A stretch of 64,000 nucleotides of DNA from Elephas maximus indicus (Eukaryota > Chordata > Mammalia > Proboscidea > Elephantidae), in the NCBI RefSeq assembly GCF_024166365.1, contig NC_064825.1:106902480-106966479 (forward strand), given 5' to 3'. Both the position numbers and the translations under genes were made by a program. Shown piece by piece: positions 46,665-58,453 of this stretch. Each line of letters opens with the position of its first letter. The first letter of the stretch is position 1. The notes under the pieces are model-generated. The model was not told the DNA's origin. It did no database searches and was given only the letters and a program-made list of their open reading frames with translations.

Positions 46665-47272
46665 TTACTAGTTGTTCTTATTTAATAATTATCTTTTTTG
46701 TTTGTGTTTTTGTTTCACGGGTTGTTATCTTTTCTTATCTATATGAAAAACTTTTTAAAATGTTTGTTCAATTATTTTTTGTGCATTTCCTTGGGTAACA
46801 GGCTATTCTATGATGAGTTAAGTTTACTACCTCTGTTTCACAGGTTTGGCTTTCCTGAACTTTGGTCAATATTTATTATGCACTATATTTTCATTGACTT
46901 ATGTTCACCCTAATTATGAGAGGCAAAATGAGATAATCCCACGATTTACTCTGTGCTGCATTTCTAATTAAGGTAAGGAATGTGATGTGGCAAGGATGCA
47001 TCTATCTTGCCTTATGGACACAGTTGCTCCATGTTACTCCTCAAATTTTATCATGTACTTTTTTTTTTCTTTTCAAAGTTTCTAGTTTTATTGAAGCTCT
47101 TAGAGTCTAAATTATTTCCTTCATTAAGGATCATGAATGAAAATCCCCTGCGTAGCTAATGAAATTTGAATATAAATAGTTCAGTGGAATATAAGGAAAA
47201 AATGCATGTTTTTTGCACTGTGAGCATAAATATTTTTGAAAGTTTGAAGCAGTTAGAAAGCTAAGATGGTCA
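46665..47272. other. A-gene downstream spacer, unit III
   Basis: No gene. Collinear with 1,895-2,491 ('gatgagttaagtttactacc', 'gttctatttctaattaag' type wording). Confidence 0.5.
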
Positions 47273-50200
47273 TGATAAGACAGCATCCCAGGCTTGGGAA
47301 AATTCCACTTCCTTGAGCAGCTTGCTTGGCCTGCTCCTAGCTTTACATGAGAATCTTTTTCCTCTGCTTGGCATGCCCCATAGCTTTACATTAAAATGCT
47401 GGTTCTCCTCTCCTTAATTGCTTTCCAAAACTAGATGAAATTGACAAAAATAAATAAGTTTAGGCACTATGATAACATCCAAGACAGCCTTTTAGCTCTC
47501 ATATATAGTAATACCCGTACCTCTAGGTGGAGTTTAACGACCATATTCTGAACATGTGAAGTATGAAGTTATATGTAAACCTATTGCAGCTGTGTAGTAT
47601 GGTTAATAATGTTGCTGATGTACGTTGTATGAGCTTTCTACTTGTAAACCTCTTATAAGCAACCTTTCCCCTCACCCTCTCTGAGCAGTCTTGGCAACAG
47701 CAGCCCCAACTCTTTCCCTTCCTTGCACAGTGAAATAAAGGTACGTTTCTACTCTCCTACTCTTCTACTTTGGTTTATTGTTTATTGGCTGTTCTGAGTT
47801 GAGCTGAGCAGAATCTGAAGTTTCCACCCGGCAACATTTCTGGTGAGCCAGCCAGGGTCATCTGCTCAGTTCCAGAGGTGTATTGGACAACAGACCAGTC
47901 GGATGTCTGGTGCCACTAGGAGATTTCTCCCAGAGACCTTCTCATAGCCCTGAAAGATGATTTTTCTGGGACCCAACAAAGACTTCATAAGAGATACAAA
48001 ACATACCTGGATTATTTGGTAAATACCTACATTAGACTGTAGATGAGTCCTGAGAAGCAGGAAGAATTAACCATTGAGGGCATTGAAGGCTCTAGATATT
48101 TGGGTTTATTTGGTAAATAAGAGGATAATTCCTAGGGGGTTAGAGTCCCGAGAATTAGCAGGAATTGACTCTTGAGGGTATAAAAGGCTCTAGGTGTCAG
48201 TTATTAGGTTGGTGCAACTAATTAAGTGGTGTGAGTGTATAATGTGTGTGTATGAGACATTTAGACAGTCACAGACCTTGAGAATCTTAAAATTCCTGAC
48301 ATCATGAATATGATTTTTATCAGAGTGCCCAGGATACACAGAGAAAACTCCAAAACTTCAGGAAGTTGTGGAGTTAGGGATCTTGTATTTTTGAGCTTGC
48401 CTGCCAGTTATATTCCTATCGGGATCAGGAAGAGGAAAAGAGAAAAATCACTGATCAGAAGAGAAAGGCCACGTTCCTAGACAATGCCTTTGAGGGAAAT
48501 GACCTGTTTCCTGGAAGCTCAAGAAGAGGAGGGCACCTGAAGAGAGAGGAGGGTGGAAGGCCCTGACCCCCATTAAGTGGAGACCAGTGCACCTAGTACA
48601 AAGAGAGAGGATATTGGAAGAAAGAAGCCCTAAATTCTTACCCAGAGGTAAGAAAGAGCATGGGGTTGCCTAGTGGGCCATGATGCCAATGGTAAACATT
48701 CTGAGTAGGACTGGAGGAAATTCTCCCACCTGAGCCACTGATTATAATGAAGCTCTGTGTGAGGGGGGGGACTGTACAGTTTCTAGTGGATACCAGAGCA
48801 AACCACTCTGTCCTGAGCCTGAAAAAGACAGCTCCAACAAAAAAAACTGTGTCAGTGTGGGAGTCTCAGGTAAGAGAAGAACCATCCCTTCTTCCAGCCT
48901 CTAACCTGCTGTATACAAGGAAAGTCATTAACCCATTCTTTTCTCTACATGTCTGATTGTCCAATTCCATTGCTGAAAAGAAATTTGTGCAAACTGCAAG
49001 CACAGAATGGATGGTGAGTGCAGATGGCCCCTACCACACAGTCACCCACCAATTACTGCATGGAAGGACACTACCATGGATCAGTAGGGCCAAACATCAA
49101 GCATGCATTGGTCCTGTGGTTATTGGTATGGACCAACAAGGTGCCAGCATGTGCCAAAAATGTTTCCCTGGTGGCAGTTGAGCCCCAACCTGGCATAGTT
49201 CCCCCTCCACGTAAGCAATACCCCATCTGGGCAGAGGCCTGAGAAGTATGGGCAAAATTATCACCAGATACACAAAACACAGACTGTTTAGACCGTATCA
49301 GTCACAGTTCAACACCCCCATCCTGCCAGAGAAAAAGAAAAACGGAGAATACCAGTTTGTTCAGAATCTGCAAGCCATCAGTCAGGTAAAAGTCATGGTC
49401 CACCCTGCAGTTTCTAACCCATATACCCTGCTTTTTACCTTGGTGCCCAGTTTTCCCAGATTCACTGTACTGGATCTGAAAGATGCATTCTTCTGCATCT
49501 GAGTGGAAGAAAAAAAAAAAAAAAGGAAGCCTTTGCCTTTGAGTAAAAAGACTTGGATAATGTACAAAAGCAACAACTCTGCAGACAGGTCTTTCCCTAG
49601 GGGTTTAAAAGTGGCCCCACTCCTTTCGGGCCTACTGTAGCTAAGAAATTGAGACAATTGACCCTGACCGATGGTATACTCCTCCAGTATGTTTACTCAT
49701 CACTAGCCATAGTGAGTATGCTTGCCTCCAGAATACCATAGAATTTCAAACTGTTAAGGAAATGTAGCGTATCAGGTCTCAGAAGTAAAATGCTCAGGTC
49801 TACCAAAAGGAGGTGATTTATCTGAGTTTTAAATTCACATGTGCAGAGCGAGAATTCTTCCCTGTCCAACAAGATGCTATCTGCAGGCTGGCGGCCCTGA
49901 CCAACTGGAGATAGCACCTAGGTTTTTTGGGCATGGTTGGTTTTTGAGACATCTAGATTCCAAAATTCAGATGTATTGCGAAGCTTTTGCACCAAGCCTA
50001 GAGGAAAATGACACAGACCCCTTAGAATGCAGCAGGACAGAGCAATAAGCTTTTGATACAATTATATTACTGGGTTAAGAGACATTTAATTGGATCAAAG
50101 GTGAACACCACTATTTCGGAAGTGGTAAAGAGCTGCCCCTCCTGTGTGAATAATCCCAAGAACACTGCTGAAGTGCCCCCAGGAGTCCAGTGAACTGGGG

Positions 50201-51120
50201 CAATGCTTAGAGACAACTGGCAGGTTGATTTCACTGAGATGTCTTGAGCTCCTGGCAATTACAAATACCTTCTAGTCTTTATTGACCCCTTCACTAATTT
50301 TTTTTTTTTTTTTTAACTAATTGGGTTGAAGCTTTTCCTTGCAGAACTGAAAAGGCAATTGAGTTTGTGGAAAAAAAAAAAAAAACATTCCCGTGAGTCG
50401 ATTGCGACTCATAGTGACCCTATAGGGTCACTATGATGATAATGATGAGTTTGTGAAACACCTTCTAAATGAAGTCAACCCTTGATTTGGCTTCCCATCT
50501 TATTGGCAACAACAACAGGCCCCATTTTGTGAACTTGGTGGTACAACTGGTGGCAACAGACTAGGACATTAATTGGAACTTACAGATAGCCTGGAGATGC
50601 CAGTCCAGCTGCAAAGTACAGTGGGCTAACCAGACTTTGGGGAGACACCTAGCAAAGTTGTGCCAAGAGATCAAATTGATATGGAAAAATGTTCTGGCTT
50701 TGGCCTTCCTGAGAGTTCAATCCATCCCTAGAGGCAAATTAGATCTTAGTCCTGTTGAGCTATTATATGAGCACACTTTATTAGATAACCCCAACACGAC
50801 CAACATAGCCTGCCTTAATTATGACTAACCTCCTTCCCTCCATGAGGTTGGAGATGTTCACGTTACTAAATATTTGCTGGTCCTTCAGATGCCTCTGTCT
50901 TCTCTCCACAGGTACACTCACCTGAGGAGCCTGACTGAGACAAAGGTGTCCTCTATCCATTCCAGTTTGGTGACTAGGTTCTTCTCAAGGCGTGGAAAGG
51001 TAACTCCCTTCAGCAGAAGTGGACTGGCCCCTGTGAAGCCCCCTTGGCTACCTCAAAAGCTGTCCAACTCAATGGGCTCAAAGGTTGAATCCACCATACT
51101 GGAGTAAAGAAAACCACAAA
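47273..51120 (+). mobile_element. Fossil ERV class I (gammaretrovirus-like), unit III copy
   Basis: Longer of the internal copies. An LTR-like part lies at about 47,273-47,840. Gag-like, lysine/arginine-rich sequence lies around 48,410-48,700. Protease-like sequence lies around 48,750-48,850 (wording FLVDTRA), reverse-transcriptase-like at 49,250-49,500 (wording LDLKDAFF), and integrase-like at about 50,090-50,800. No second LTR and no envelope part are seen. Broken in many places. An AfroSINE piece lies within it at 50,380. Orthologous to 2,492 and 21,098, so the insertion is older than the array. Confidence 0.78.
50376..50442 (-). repeat. AfroSINE tail fragment inside the ERV fossil
   Basis: A run of A, then 'gtgagtcgattgcgactcat' and a doubled 'agtgaccctatagg'/'gtcactatgatg' stretch. 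Only the tail part of the SINE is present, reversed. Confidence 0.7.
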
Positions 51121-51184
51121 TTCATCAGAACTGGACTTATGAGCCATTTGAGAACCTTAAGTACTTGTTTTCCTGACACCCTCC

Positions 51185-51330
51185 TGCATGGATGAGATTC
51201 CCCAAGAATGGAGGTTCAGAGAGGGTAAATAAATTCTCCAAGTTCAACTCATGAAGAATAAATAAATCTTGCAAGTTACAGTGGTCTTAAGCATTAAAAC
51301 CAAGTTTCAAACAAGGTCTAGCTCCATGTT
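51185..51330 (+). repeat. MIR-like SINE remnant
   Basis: Orthologous to 4,965 and 21,630: 'ggttcagagagggtaaataa', 'gttcaactcatgaagaat', 'accaagtttcaaacaag'. Confidence 0.6.
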
Positions 51331-51711
51331 CCAGGCTCATAACAAGTACTCTAAATTACCTCTAAATGTCATTTTTCTGCATTAGTGATGTCATCTCTCA
51401 GATGACAAAAAGTATCAGATTAAAAGAAGAGAAGTAGCAATAAAAAAAAAAAAATGGGATTCATAAAATAGTGAATAACTAGGAAAATGGGAGAAAAAAT
51501 AAATTCAATAAAGACAATGAATTAATAAATAGACTCAGCAACCTAATGGGTTCATTTTGGACATTTTGGATACTTGACTTGCTCAAACCAAACAGTGGAA
51601 AACTATAACAAAGTGGATGCAGGACATAGTCTGAGCAGGTTTATAATAAATGTGCAGTGGGGGATTTCAGGAATTATCATTAAGCAGTAAGGAAAGTGGT
51701 TTTAGTAAGGA

Positions 51712-51882
51712 ACAGAATCCCTGGTGACACAGTGGTTAAGAGCTTAGCTGCTAATGAAAAGGGCAGCAGTTCAAATCCACCAGCCACTCCTTCCAAACCT
51801 TAGGGGGAAGTTCTATTCTGTCTTATATGGTCAAAATGAGTCAGAATCAAATCGGTGGTAAAGGTTTGGTTTTTGGTTTGGT
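51712..51882 (+). repeat. AfroSINE
   Basis: Head 'ggtgacacagtggttaagag', middle 'aaatccaccagccactcctt', tail 'gagtcagaatcaaatcggtg' and 'ggtttggtttttggttt'. Orthologous to 5,468 and 22,200. Confidence 0.88.
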
Positions 51883-52109
51883 AAGGAAAATGCTAAAAAT
51901 AAACAAGGAAGTTCCCATTAAAAAAAAAATTGTGGCTTTCTGCCTTTGTGAGTTCAGTCAGCTTTTTAAAAATTAAGATGGAAGTAGAATTAAAAACAAA
52001 ACAAAGCAAAAAAGCTAAATCACTACAGCCAATGATGTGTAGAAGTCAGTCAGGGGCTTGTCAAGATTGATGTTACTTCTTTAAAAAGGAGTGTCTCCAA
52101 GGGAGAGGA

Positions 52110-52992
52110 GGGTTGGGGAAGGAAAAACACTAAATAGGCAAGAGTTAAGTGGTAATTTGGATGAAGGGAAAGACAGTACACAATACTGGGGAAGCCAGCA
52201 CAGCTTGTACAAGGCAAGGTCATGGAACCTCCATAGACACATCCAAACTACCTGAAGGACTGAGAGCTTTGGGAAACATGACCTGAGAGCTTTGGGAAAC
52301 ATGACCTTGGGGAACATCTAGCTCAATTGGCATAACAGAGTTTATAAAGAAAATGTTCTACATTCTACTTTGGTGAGTGGTGTCTGGAGTCTTAAAAGCC
52401 CATGAGAGTCCATCTAGGATACTTCACTGGTCTTGCCACTTTGGGAACAAGCAAGAATGAAGAAATCTAAAGATACAAAGGAAAGATTAATCCAAAAGAC
52501 TAATGGACCACATCTTCCATGGCCTCTACAAGAATGAGTCCAGTACAACTAGATGGTGCCTGGCTATTAGCACTGAGTGCTCTGACAGGGATCACGATAA
52601 AGGGTCCTGGACAGGGCTAGAGAAAAATGTAGAACACAATTCTAACTCTGAAAGAAAAATCAGACTTGCTGGCTTGACAGAGACTGGAGCAATCCTGAGG
52701 GTATGACCCCTGGACACCCTTTTAGCTCAATAATGATGTAACTCCTGAGGTTCAACTTTTAGCCAAAGATTGGACAGGTCCACAAAATAAAATGAGATGA
52801 AAGGGACACACCAGCCCAGGTGCAAGGACTAGAAGGCAGGAGGGAGCAGGAAAACTGGTAATAGGGAGCCCAAGGTTGAGAAGGGAGACTGTTGAGATGT
52901 GGGGTTGTTAGCCAATGTCTTAAAATAATATGTGTACTATTTAAGAAACTGGTTTGTTCTGGAAACCTTCATCTAAATTACCATAAAAAATG
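52110..52992 (+). mobile_element. L1 3' UTR fragment
   Basis: Orthologous to 5,855-6,745: 'agagtttataaagaaaatgt', 'tggtgtctggagtcttaaaa', ending 'aaaccttcatctaaattacc' and A-rich. Near 52,255-52,310 a roughly 29-base stretch ('ctgagagctttgggaaacat') is repeated in tandem. Not found in unit II. Confidence 0.82.
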
Positions 52993-53719
52993 TTAATCAC
53001 AAAAAAGGGGGAATCCTGAGGCTATTTATTCCCTATCATCTTCTGCTTCCTGGACATTTTTACTGGCTGAGCTTCAATTTTTTTTTTTTTTTGGAATTTA
53101 ATATAAAGACAAGAAATTGGCAAATATATTAACTTTGATTTTGTTGAGATACTGATCAATGAGAGCCATCAGGTCCTACTACTAGACTTTTTTTTTTTTT
53201 AAATTAAACCCTCTTGAATCAGGTGTATTTCTCTATTTCCATCGATTCTTAGCCTAAAATATTAGTTTATTACTTGAAGCAATATAAGTTAGTCAACACT
53301 AGATTAGGCAAAATAAAAATTGAACACTTATTCTCTCATAGAAAATGCTGGCACTTTTAAAACTCATCTCTTCGTTGAACTTTCCTTTGTCCATCTCAAC
53401 CAATTGATTCTACGGAAATTTCGAACATATTTAAAAATGACTGACACAGAAATAAAAAATAAGGATTGCCTTCAAGGCTTTCTTTTTTTTTACAAAGTCT
53501 TTAAATTTTCATAATTTTTCTAACCATAAAGACATTTAACATCTACTTGAGTAAGCATGGGTTCTGCATCTTTTAAAGTGCTTTATACATGGATATAGCT
53601 CTTATTTCTTATCTAGAATGTCAGAGAAAGTGGCTTTTTTTCCTGTCACTTTTATTTATTAAAACCTTTTAGTAAGATATGAATAACACACCATATTATT
53701 AGCTCGCATGGCTTGAATT

Positions 53720-54905
53720 TTTTCTTCAGTTCTTTCAGCTTGAAAAATATCAAACATATTCTTCCCTTTTGGGTTTTTAACTCCAGACCTTTGCCCATTT
53801 CATTATAATACTTTACTTTGTCTCCTTGAGCCACCCTTTGAAATCTGCAGTTCAGTTTTTAACTTCATTACTTTTTCCATTCTCTTTAGCTACTCTATGT
53901 TCAAGAGCAAGTTTCAGAGTCTCTTCTGACATCCATTTTGGTTTTCTGTCTTTCCTTTTTAATGACCTTTTTACATTCTTTGTCTATGATGCTCGATGTT
54001 GTTCCAGACTTGTCTAATCTTTGGTTATTAGTGTTCAACGTGTCAAATCTATTCTTGAGGTGATCTCTAAACTCAGGTGGGATATACTCAAGGTCGTATT
54101 TTGGATCTCTAGGACTTGCTCTAATTTTCTTTAGCTTCAACTTCTACTTGCATATGAGCTATCAACGGTGCATTCCAATATTGGCCGCTGGCTTGGCTTT
54201 AACTGATGATTTTGAGCTTCTCCATCATCTCTTTCAACAGATGCAGTCCATTTCATTCCTGTGTATTCCACTTGGCAAGGTTCACTTGTATACTCTCCAT
54301 TTCTGTCCTTGAAAAAAGTTACTTGTGATGAAGAATTCGTTGGTCTTGCAATGTTCCAACATGTAATCTCTGGTGTCATTTCTACCACCAATGCCATATT
54401 TTCCAACTACCAATTCTTCTTTTTTTCTGCTTTCACAATCCAATCCACCATTAACGATCAATACATCTCAATTGCAATTTTGATGCATTTCAGACTTCAT
54501 AAGTTAGTAAAGTCTTCAATTTCTCATTTTTTGCAATACTGCTTGGTGGGTATATTTGAATACTAGTAGTGCAAACTTGTGTTCTTTGGAGGCTTTTGGA
54601 TATTATCCTATCACTGACAGCATTGCACTTCATGATGGGTCTTGAAATGTTTTCTGAGGATAAGTATGATGTCATTCCTCTTCAATTTTTCCTTCTGGTG
54701 TAGTACACCATGTGACTGTCCAATTCAAAATGGAAAATACAGGTCCATTTCAGCTCAGTAATTAATGCCTAGGGTATTGATCTTTACGTATTTCATTTCA
54801 TTTTTTACAACTCCCAATTTTCTGAGATTCATATTCCATACACTCCATATTCCAACTATTAATGGATGTATGTAGCTGTTACTTCTCATGTTGAGTCATG
54901 CCAAT
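53720..54905 (-). mobile_element. RTE LINE fragment (endonuclease region), reverse
   Basis: The minus strand at 54,137-54,406 reads ITCWNIARPTNSSSQVTFFK and ends in a serine/arginine stretch. At 54,490-54,675 it reads SSENISRPIMKCNAVSDRII, parallel to RTE residues just upstream of the endonuclease centre. The 53,901-54,140 frame is the charged linker. Interrupted frames. Orthologous to 8,600 and 24,470. Confidence 0.83.
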
Positions 54906-55699
54906 AGAACATAATATTTTAATCCAATAAATTAAAATAAGAGAGAAGCTTTAAATAGACAATTTGCAATAATAGGAGATGTCAAAGTGACTAATATCCT
55001 TCCCCAAGGCAAAAAAAATTGGGAAAACATAGAAAAAAAAAACACAAAGACGTGGTGAATTATATTTATGAAATGTACTAATTTTATTCCATTTGAGAAC
55101 ATTATACAAATGGCATATTGAGTGATCTGAAACAAAGGTAAAATATTTTACTGTAAATCCTTGGATGGACAAATTGAAATCTAACTGAGAATAAATGAAT
55201 AAATGTATCTAAAAGAAACTTACTTCCAGGTGAATACAGATAGTTTAGAAAACTAACAAATATCTTAGACATTTTGTTAAGCTTTCAAGTCCTTCAGACA
55301 TAATTAACACATTTCTTGGTATCTCCTCAGGGAGAGCCTCAACGGCTGAGAGAATGCTATAAGTTGTTCCAACTATGCCATGTTGAGAAGCGCATGGGTC
55401 TCAAAACAGATGCTTTACAGGTAAAATGTAGAATTTTTATGCATTGCCATATGTTACTAATATCTAGAATATTTTAGTGACATTTTAATTGATAACAAAG
55501 CCATAGAAAAATATTAAGAATTTTGTTTCAATTCTGTCTGCTTTCCACCATTATTCCTCATATGTTTTATATGAGATGAATGTGCACTTCATTTATTCAC
55601 TTTTATAACTTAATGCTATGAAATTTAATGCCTGTATTTGCTGACTAATAACTTACTCAGAGACTGCTCTGCTCGTAGTATTCAGGAATAGATACATGC
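54906..55699. other. Spacer, unit III, no recognised gene
   Basis: Collinear with 9,791-10,584. No coding or mobile signal. Confidence 0.5.
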
Positions 55700-55791
55700 C
55701 AGATAGATACATACTTAGACAGATATGAAGATGGATAGATTGATAGATAGATAGATAGATGATAGATAGATAGATAGATAGGTAGATAGAT

Positions 55792-55879
<88 letters not shown>

Positions 55880-55915
55880 GTAGATAGATGATAGGTAGAT
55901 GGATGGTTGGATAGA
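55700..55915 (+). repeat. (GATA)n microsatellite, unit III
   Basis: Mostly pure gata with gatg, ggta and gatt interruptions at both ends. Same place as the arrays at 10,585 and 29,768. Minus-strand YLSI ORFs are artefacts. Confidence 0.97.
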
Positions 55916-56660
55916 TACACACACATACTTATGAAGCAGTGATATCACAAAGTTTCAAACCTCTAATTTTTTTATATTAATCCGTACAGCTACTGTTTTA
56001 TTTTTAAAACATCTGTGGTACATTCAGATACATTTTTTAAAGATTATACTTTAATTTATCTGTGATATCTCATGCCACATAAAAGTTCCAATTTTAATGG
56101 AGCGTGCTTTGTGTTCAAAAAGATTTAAATAACTTCTGGTAATTCCCATAGATATCATCATCAGTGCATTTGCTTCTTCGCCTATGCTACTGTATCATAT
56201 TGTGATTTTTTAAACTTTCTTTTTCATAAAAAGTACATGATACTTTTTTACAAGGGAGAGTTTATGGCATCAAGTTTTCACTATTTGTCCAGATTTCCTC
56301 ATATTTCTTAGGTTTCTCCAAGAGAAAAAAATGTATACCTGATTTGTTACAAAAAACTTAGAATGTGTCAGTTACAATATGAATGCCCAACTAGAGGAGA
56401 AAGCATTTTAAGCAGACCAAAAAAGAAAGTAATCTAAAGAATGGCACTTTTAGACACTTTAGTCATAGAACGGTTGTTATGGACTATGGAGTTGGGGTCA
56501 GTTAAAAGTATAACATCTCTAATGAACCTATTCATCATGAAAATGGTGACAAAGAACTTAAGTCACAGTCCAGAAGAATATACCTATAAATATCTTAAAA
56601 ATCAAAACAATTAACAACAAAAAATGATAATTTCAAGTAATTTCTATCAACATCAAAAAA

Positions 56661-56764
56661 CCATAGCTGATAATGATCCATTCCACCACCATTGCCGTCG
56701 AATTGATTCCAACTCATAGCGACCCTACAGGACAAAGTAGAACTGCCCCATAGCTGATAATGAT
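56661..56764 (-). repeat. 5'-truncated AfroSINE with 17-bp target-site duplication
   Basis: The SINE tail part (56,678-56,747, 'ccgtcgaattgattccaact') is flanked by exact copies of 'ccatagctgataatgat' at 56,661-56,677 and 56,748-56,764. The unit I and II sites have no SINE. A recent retrotransposition specific to unit III. Confidence 0.93.
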
Positions 56765-56814
56765 AGATAGATAGATATATAAACAGACAGAGAGATGGAC
56801 AAACAGGTAGAACA

Positions 56815-56985
56815 AACAGTACTAGGCACATACTATTTAAGAGTTATTTTCAACTAGCATAGACACCTTGAAGAATTTAACTCTCATTTAAAGAGTTGGG
56901 ATATGATTTTTCAGATGGGGATGAAAAGATTCATATAACTTATGCTATTTGCCCCAAATACCACATTGTATACACTACAAATGGA
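56815..56985 (+). repeat. MIR-like SINE remnant
   Basis: Collinear with 11,585 and 31,230: 'gaatttaactctcatttaaa', 'gatttttcagatggggatg'. Confidence 0.55.
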
Positions 56986-57411
56986 GGAAGAGCAGAGGTT
57001 CCATTAATATACATATATCTCTAGGGATGTTTTCATGTATAAAGACAAATAATTTCCACTGTGATCAATTATGTATCTATTGAAAACCTGTTTCGTATGT
57101 TGATTGTTCCATCCTGGACCATCTATATGTAAGAGTTTTCATAAGACAACGTTTTGAAGGAGAGGGTTCAAATGTATTCAAGCATTTTTTTAGGTATGTG
57201 AAAAAGACAAGTTTTAAGAAGAGTACAATCAATATCCATGCACCTAACATCTAAAGGGTTAACATATTATTCATTTTTGTATCATCTATCTACCAATGTA
57301 TCCATCAATTTATCTAATATGTATATGTGTATGTAAAATTTGTGGGAGTTGGGTATGTATTCAAATATCCTAAATGGAGTGTTTGGATTTATACTCTTCA
57401 TACTGGGTTTG

Positions 57412-57499
57412 CATACTATAAATCTACCGGATGATGTTATATAAAAGCTGTTGATGATGCTGATTTCTCCATTTAGAATAGGTTTTCTGATATACCTAG
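57412..57499 (+). promoter_or_regulatory. Conserved OR leader with candidate 3' splice acceptor, unit III B gene
   Basis: Leader as before the other OR genes; 'gctgatttctccatttag' ends in AG at 57,475-57,476, with a better pyrimidine run than the other copies. Start context tagATGG. Confidence 0.42.
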
Positions 57500-58453
57500 A
57501 TGGACAAACACAATCTAACAGTGCTGAACGAATTCATCCTGTTGGGAATCACGGACCGCCCAGAGCTACAGGCACCATTATTCGGGCTGTTCCTCATCAT
57601 CTACATGATCTCAGTGGTGGGCAACTTGGGCATCATCATCCTCACTAAGATGGACTCCAAGCTACAAACTCCCATGTATTTTTTTCTCAGACACCTGGCT
57701 ATCACTGATCTTGGTTATTCCACAGCCATAGGACCGAAAATGTTGGTAAATTTTGTTGTAGATGAAAATACAATCTCCTATTATTTTTGTGCTACACAGC
57801 TAGTTTTCTTTATGATATTCATAACTACTGAATTTTTTATTCTGTCAGCAATGTCCTATGACCGCTATGTGGCTATCTGTAACCCTTTGTGCTACACAGG
57901 CATCATGTCACAAAGGATGTGTTCTGTGCTGGTGGCAATCCCTTATCTCTACTGCACATTTTTTTCTCTTCTGGTCACCATAAAGATTTTTAATTTATCC
58001 TTCTGTGGCTACAATGTCATCAGGCATTTCTACTGTGACATTCTCCCCTTGTTATCTTTGCTCTGCTCAAACACACGTGAAATCAAATTGGTCATTCTTA
58101 TTTTATCAGTTTTTGATTTGAATTCATCTCTCTTAATAGTTCTTCTTTCATACATACTCATAATTGCCTCCATCCTCAGATTGAAGTCAGCTGAGGGCAG
58201 GCACAAGGCCTTCTCCACCTGTGGATCCCACCTGACTGTGGTGGTAGTGTTCTATGGGACTTTAATCTTTATGTATCTGCAGCCCAAGTCCAGTCATTCC
58301 TTTGACACTGATAAAATGGCTTCCATATTTTACACCCTGGTTATCCCCATGTTGAATCCCTTGATCTACAGTTTGAGGAATAGAGATGTAAAATGTGCCT
58401 TACATAGGACTTTAGGACAGCCATGCAATATATTTTCTCAAAGTTTACTATAA
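57500..58453 (+). CDS. Olfactory receptor, B type of unit III (OR8K-like), intact
   Basis: A 317-codon odorant receptor (GPCR of olfactory cilia) with an ATG start and all usual landmarks. NLT is at 5-7, TM1 [10 protein letters not shown] (39-48), TM2 [17 protein letters not shown] (58-74), TM3 cysteine in YYFCATQL (97), a complete DRY at 121-123 in SYDRYVAICNPL, ECL2 [14 protein letters not shown] (167-180), [15 protein letters not shown] (236-250) and [12 protein letters not shown] (283-294). Tail LGQPCNIFSQSLL. Its nearest relative is the unit I B gene. Of the five loci it is the only one with ATG, open frame and DRY all kept, so it is the best candidate for a working receptor. The odorant is unknown. 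An overlapping frame from 57,451 is a shadow. Confidence 0.97.
   Translation: MDKHNLTVLNEFILLGITDRPELQAPLFGLFLIIYMISVVGNLGIIILTKMDSKLQTPMYFFLRHLAITDLGYSTAIGPKMLVNFVVDENTISYYFCATQLVFFMIFITTEFFILSAMSYDRYVAICNPLCYTGIMSQRMCSVLVAIPYLYCTFFSLLVTIKIFNLSFCGYNVIRHFYCDILPLLSLLCSNTREIKLVILILSVFDLNSSLLIVLLSYILIIASILRLKSAEGRHKAFSTCGSHLTVVVVFYGTLIFMYLQPKSSHSFDTDKMASIFYTLVIPMLNPLIYSLRNRDVKCALHRTLGQPCNIFSQSLL

Noticed and set aside
57451-57648. 65-codon ORF overlapping the start of the unit III B receptor
   Set aside because: Shadow frame; the OR frame has the family motifs.
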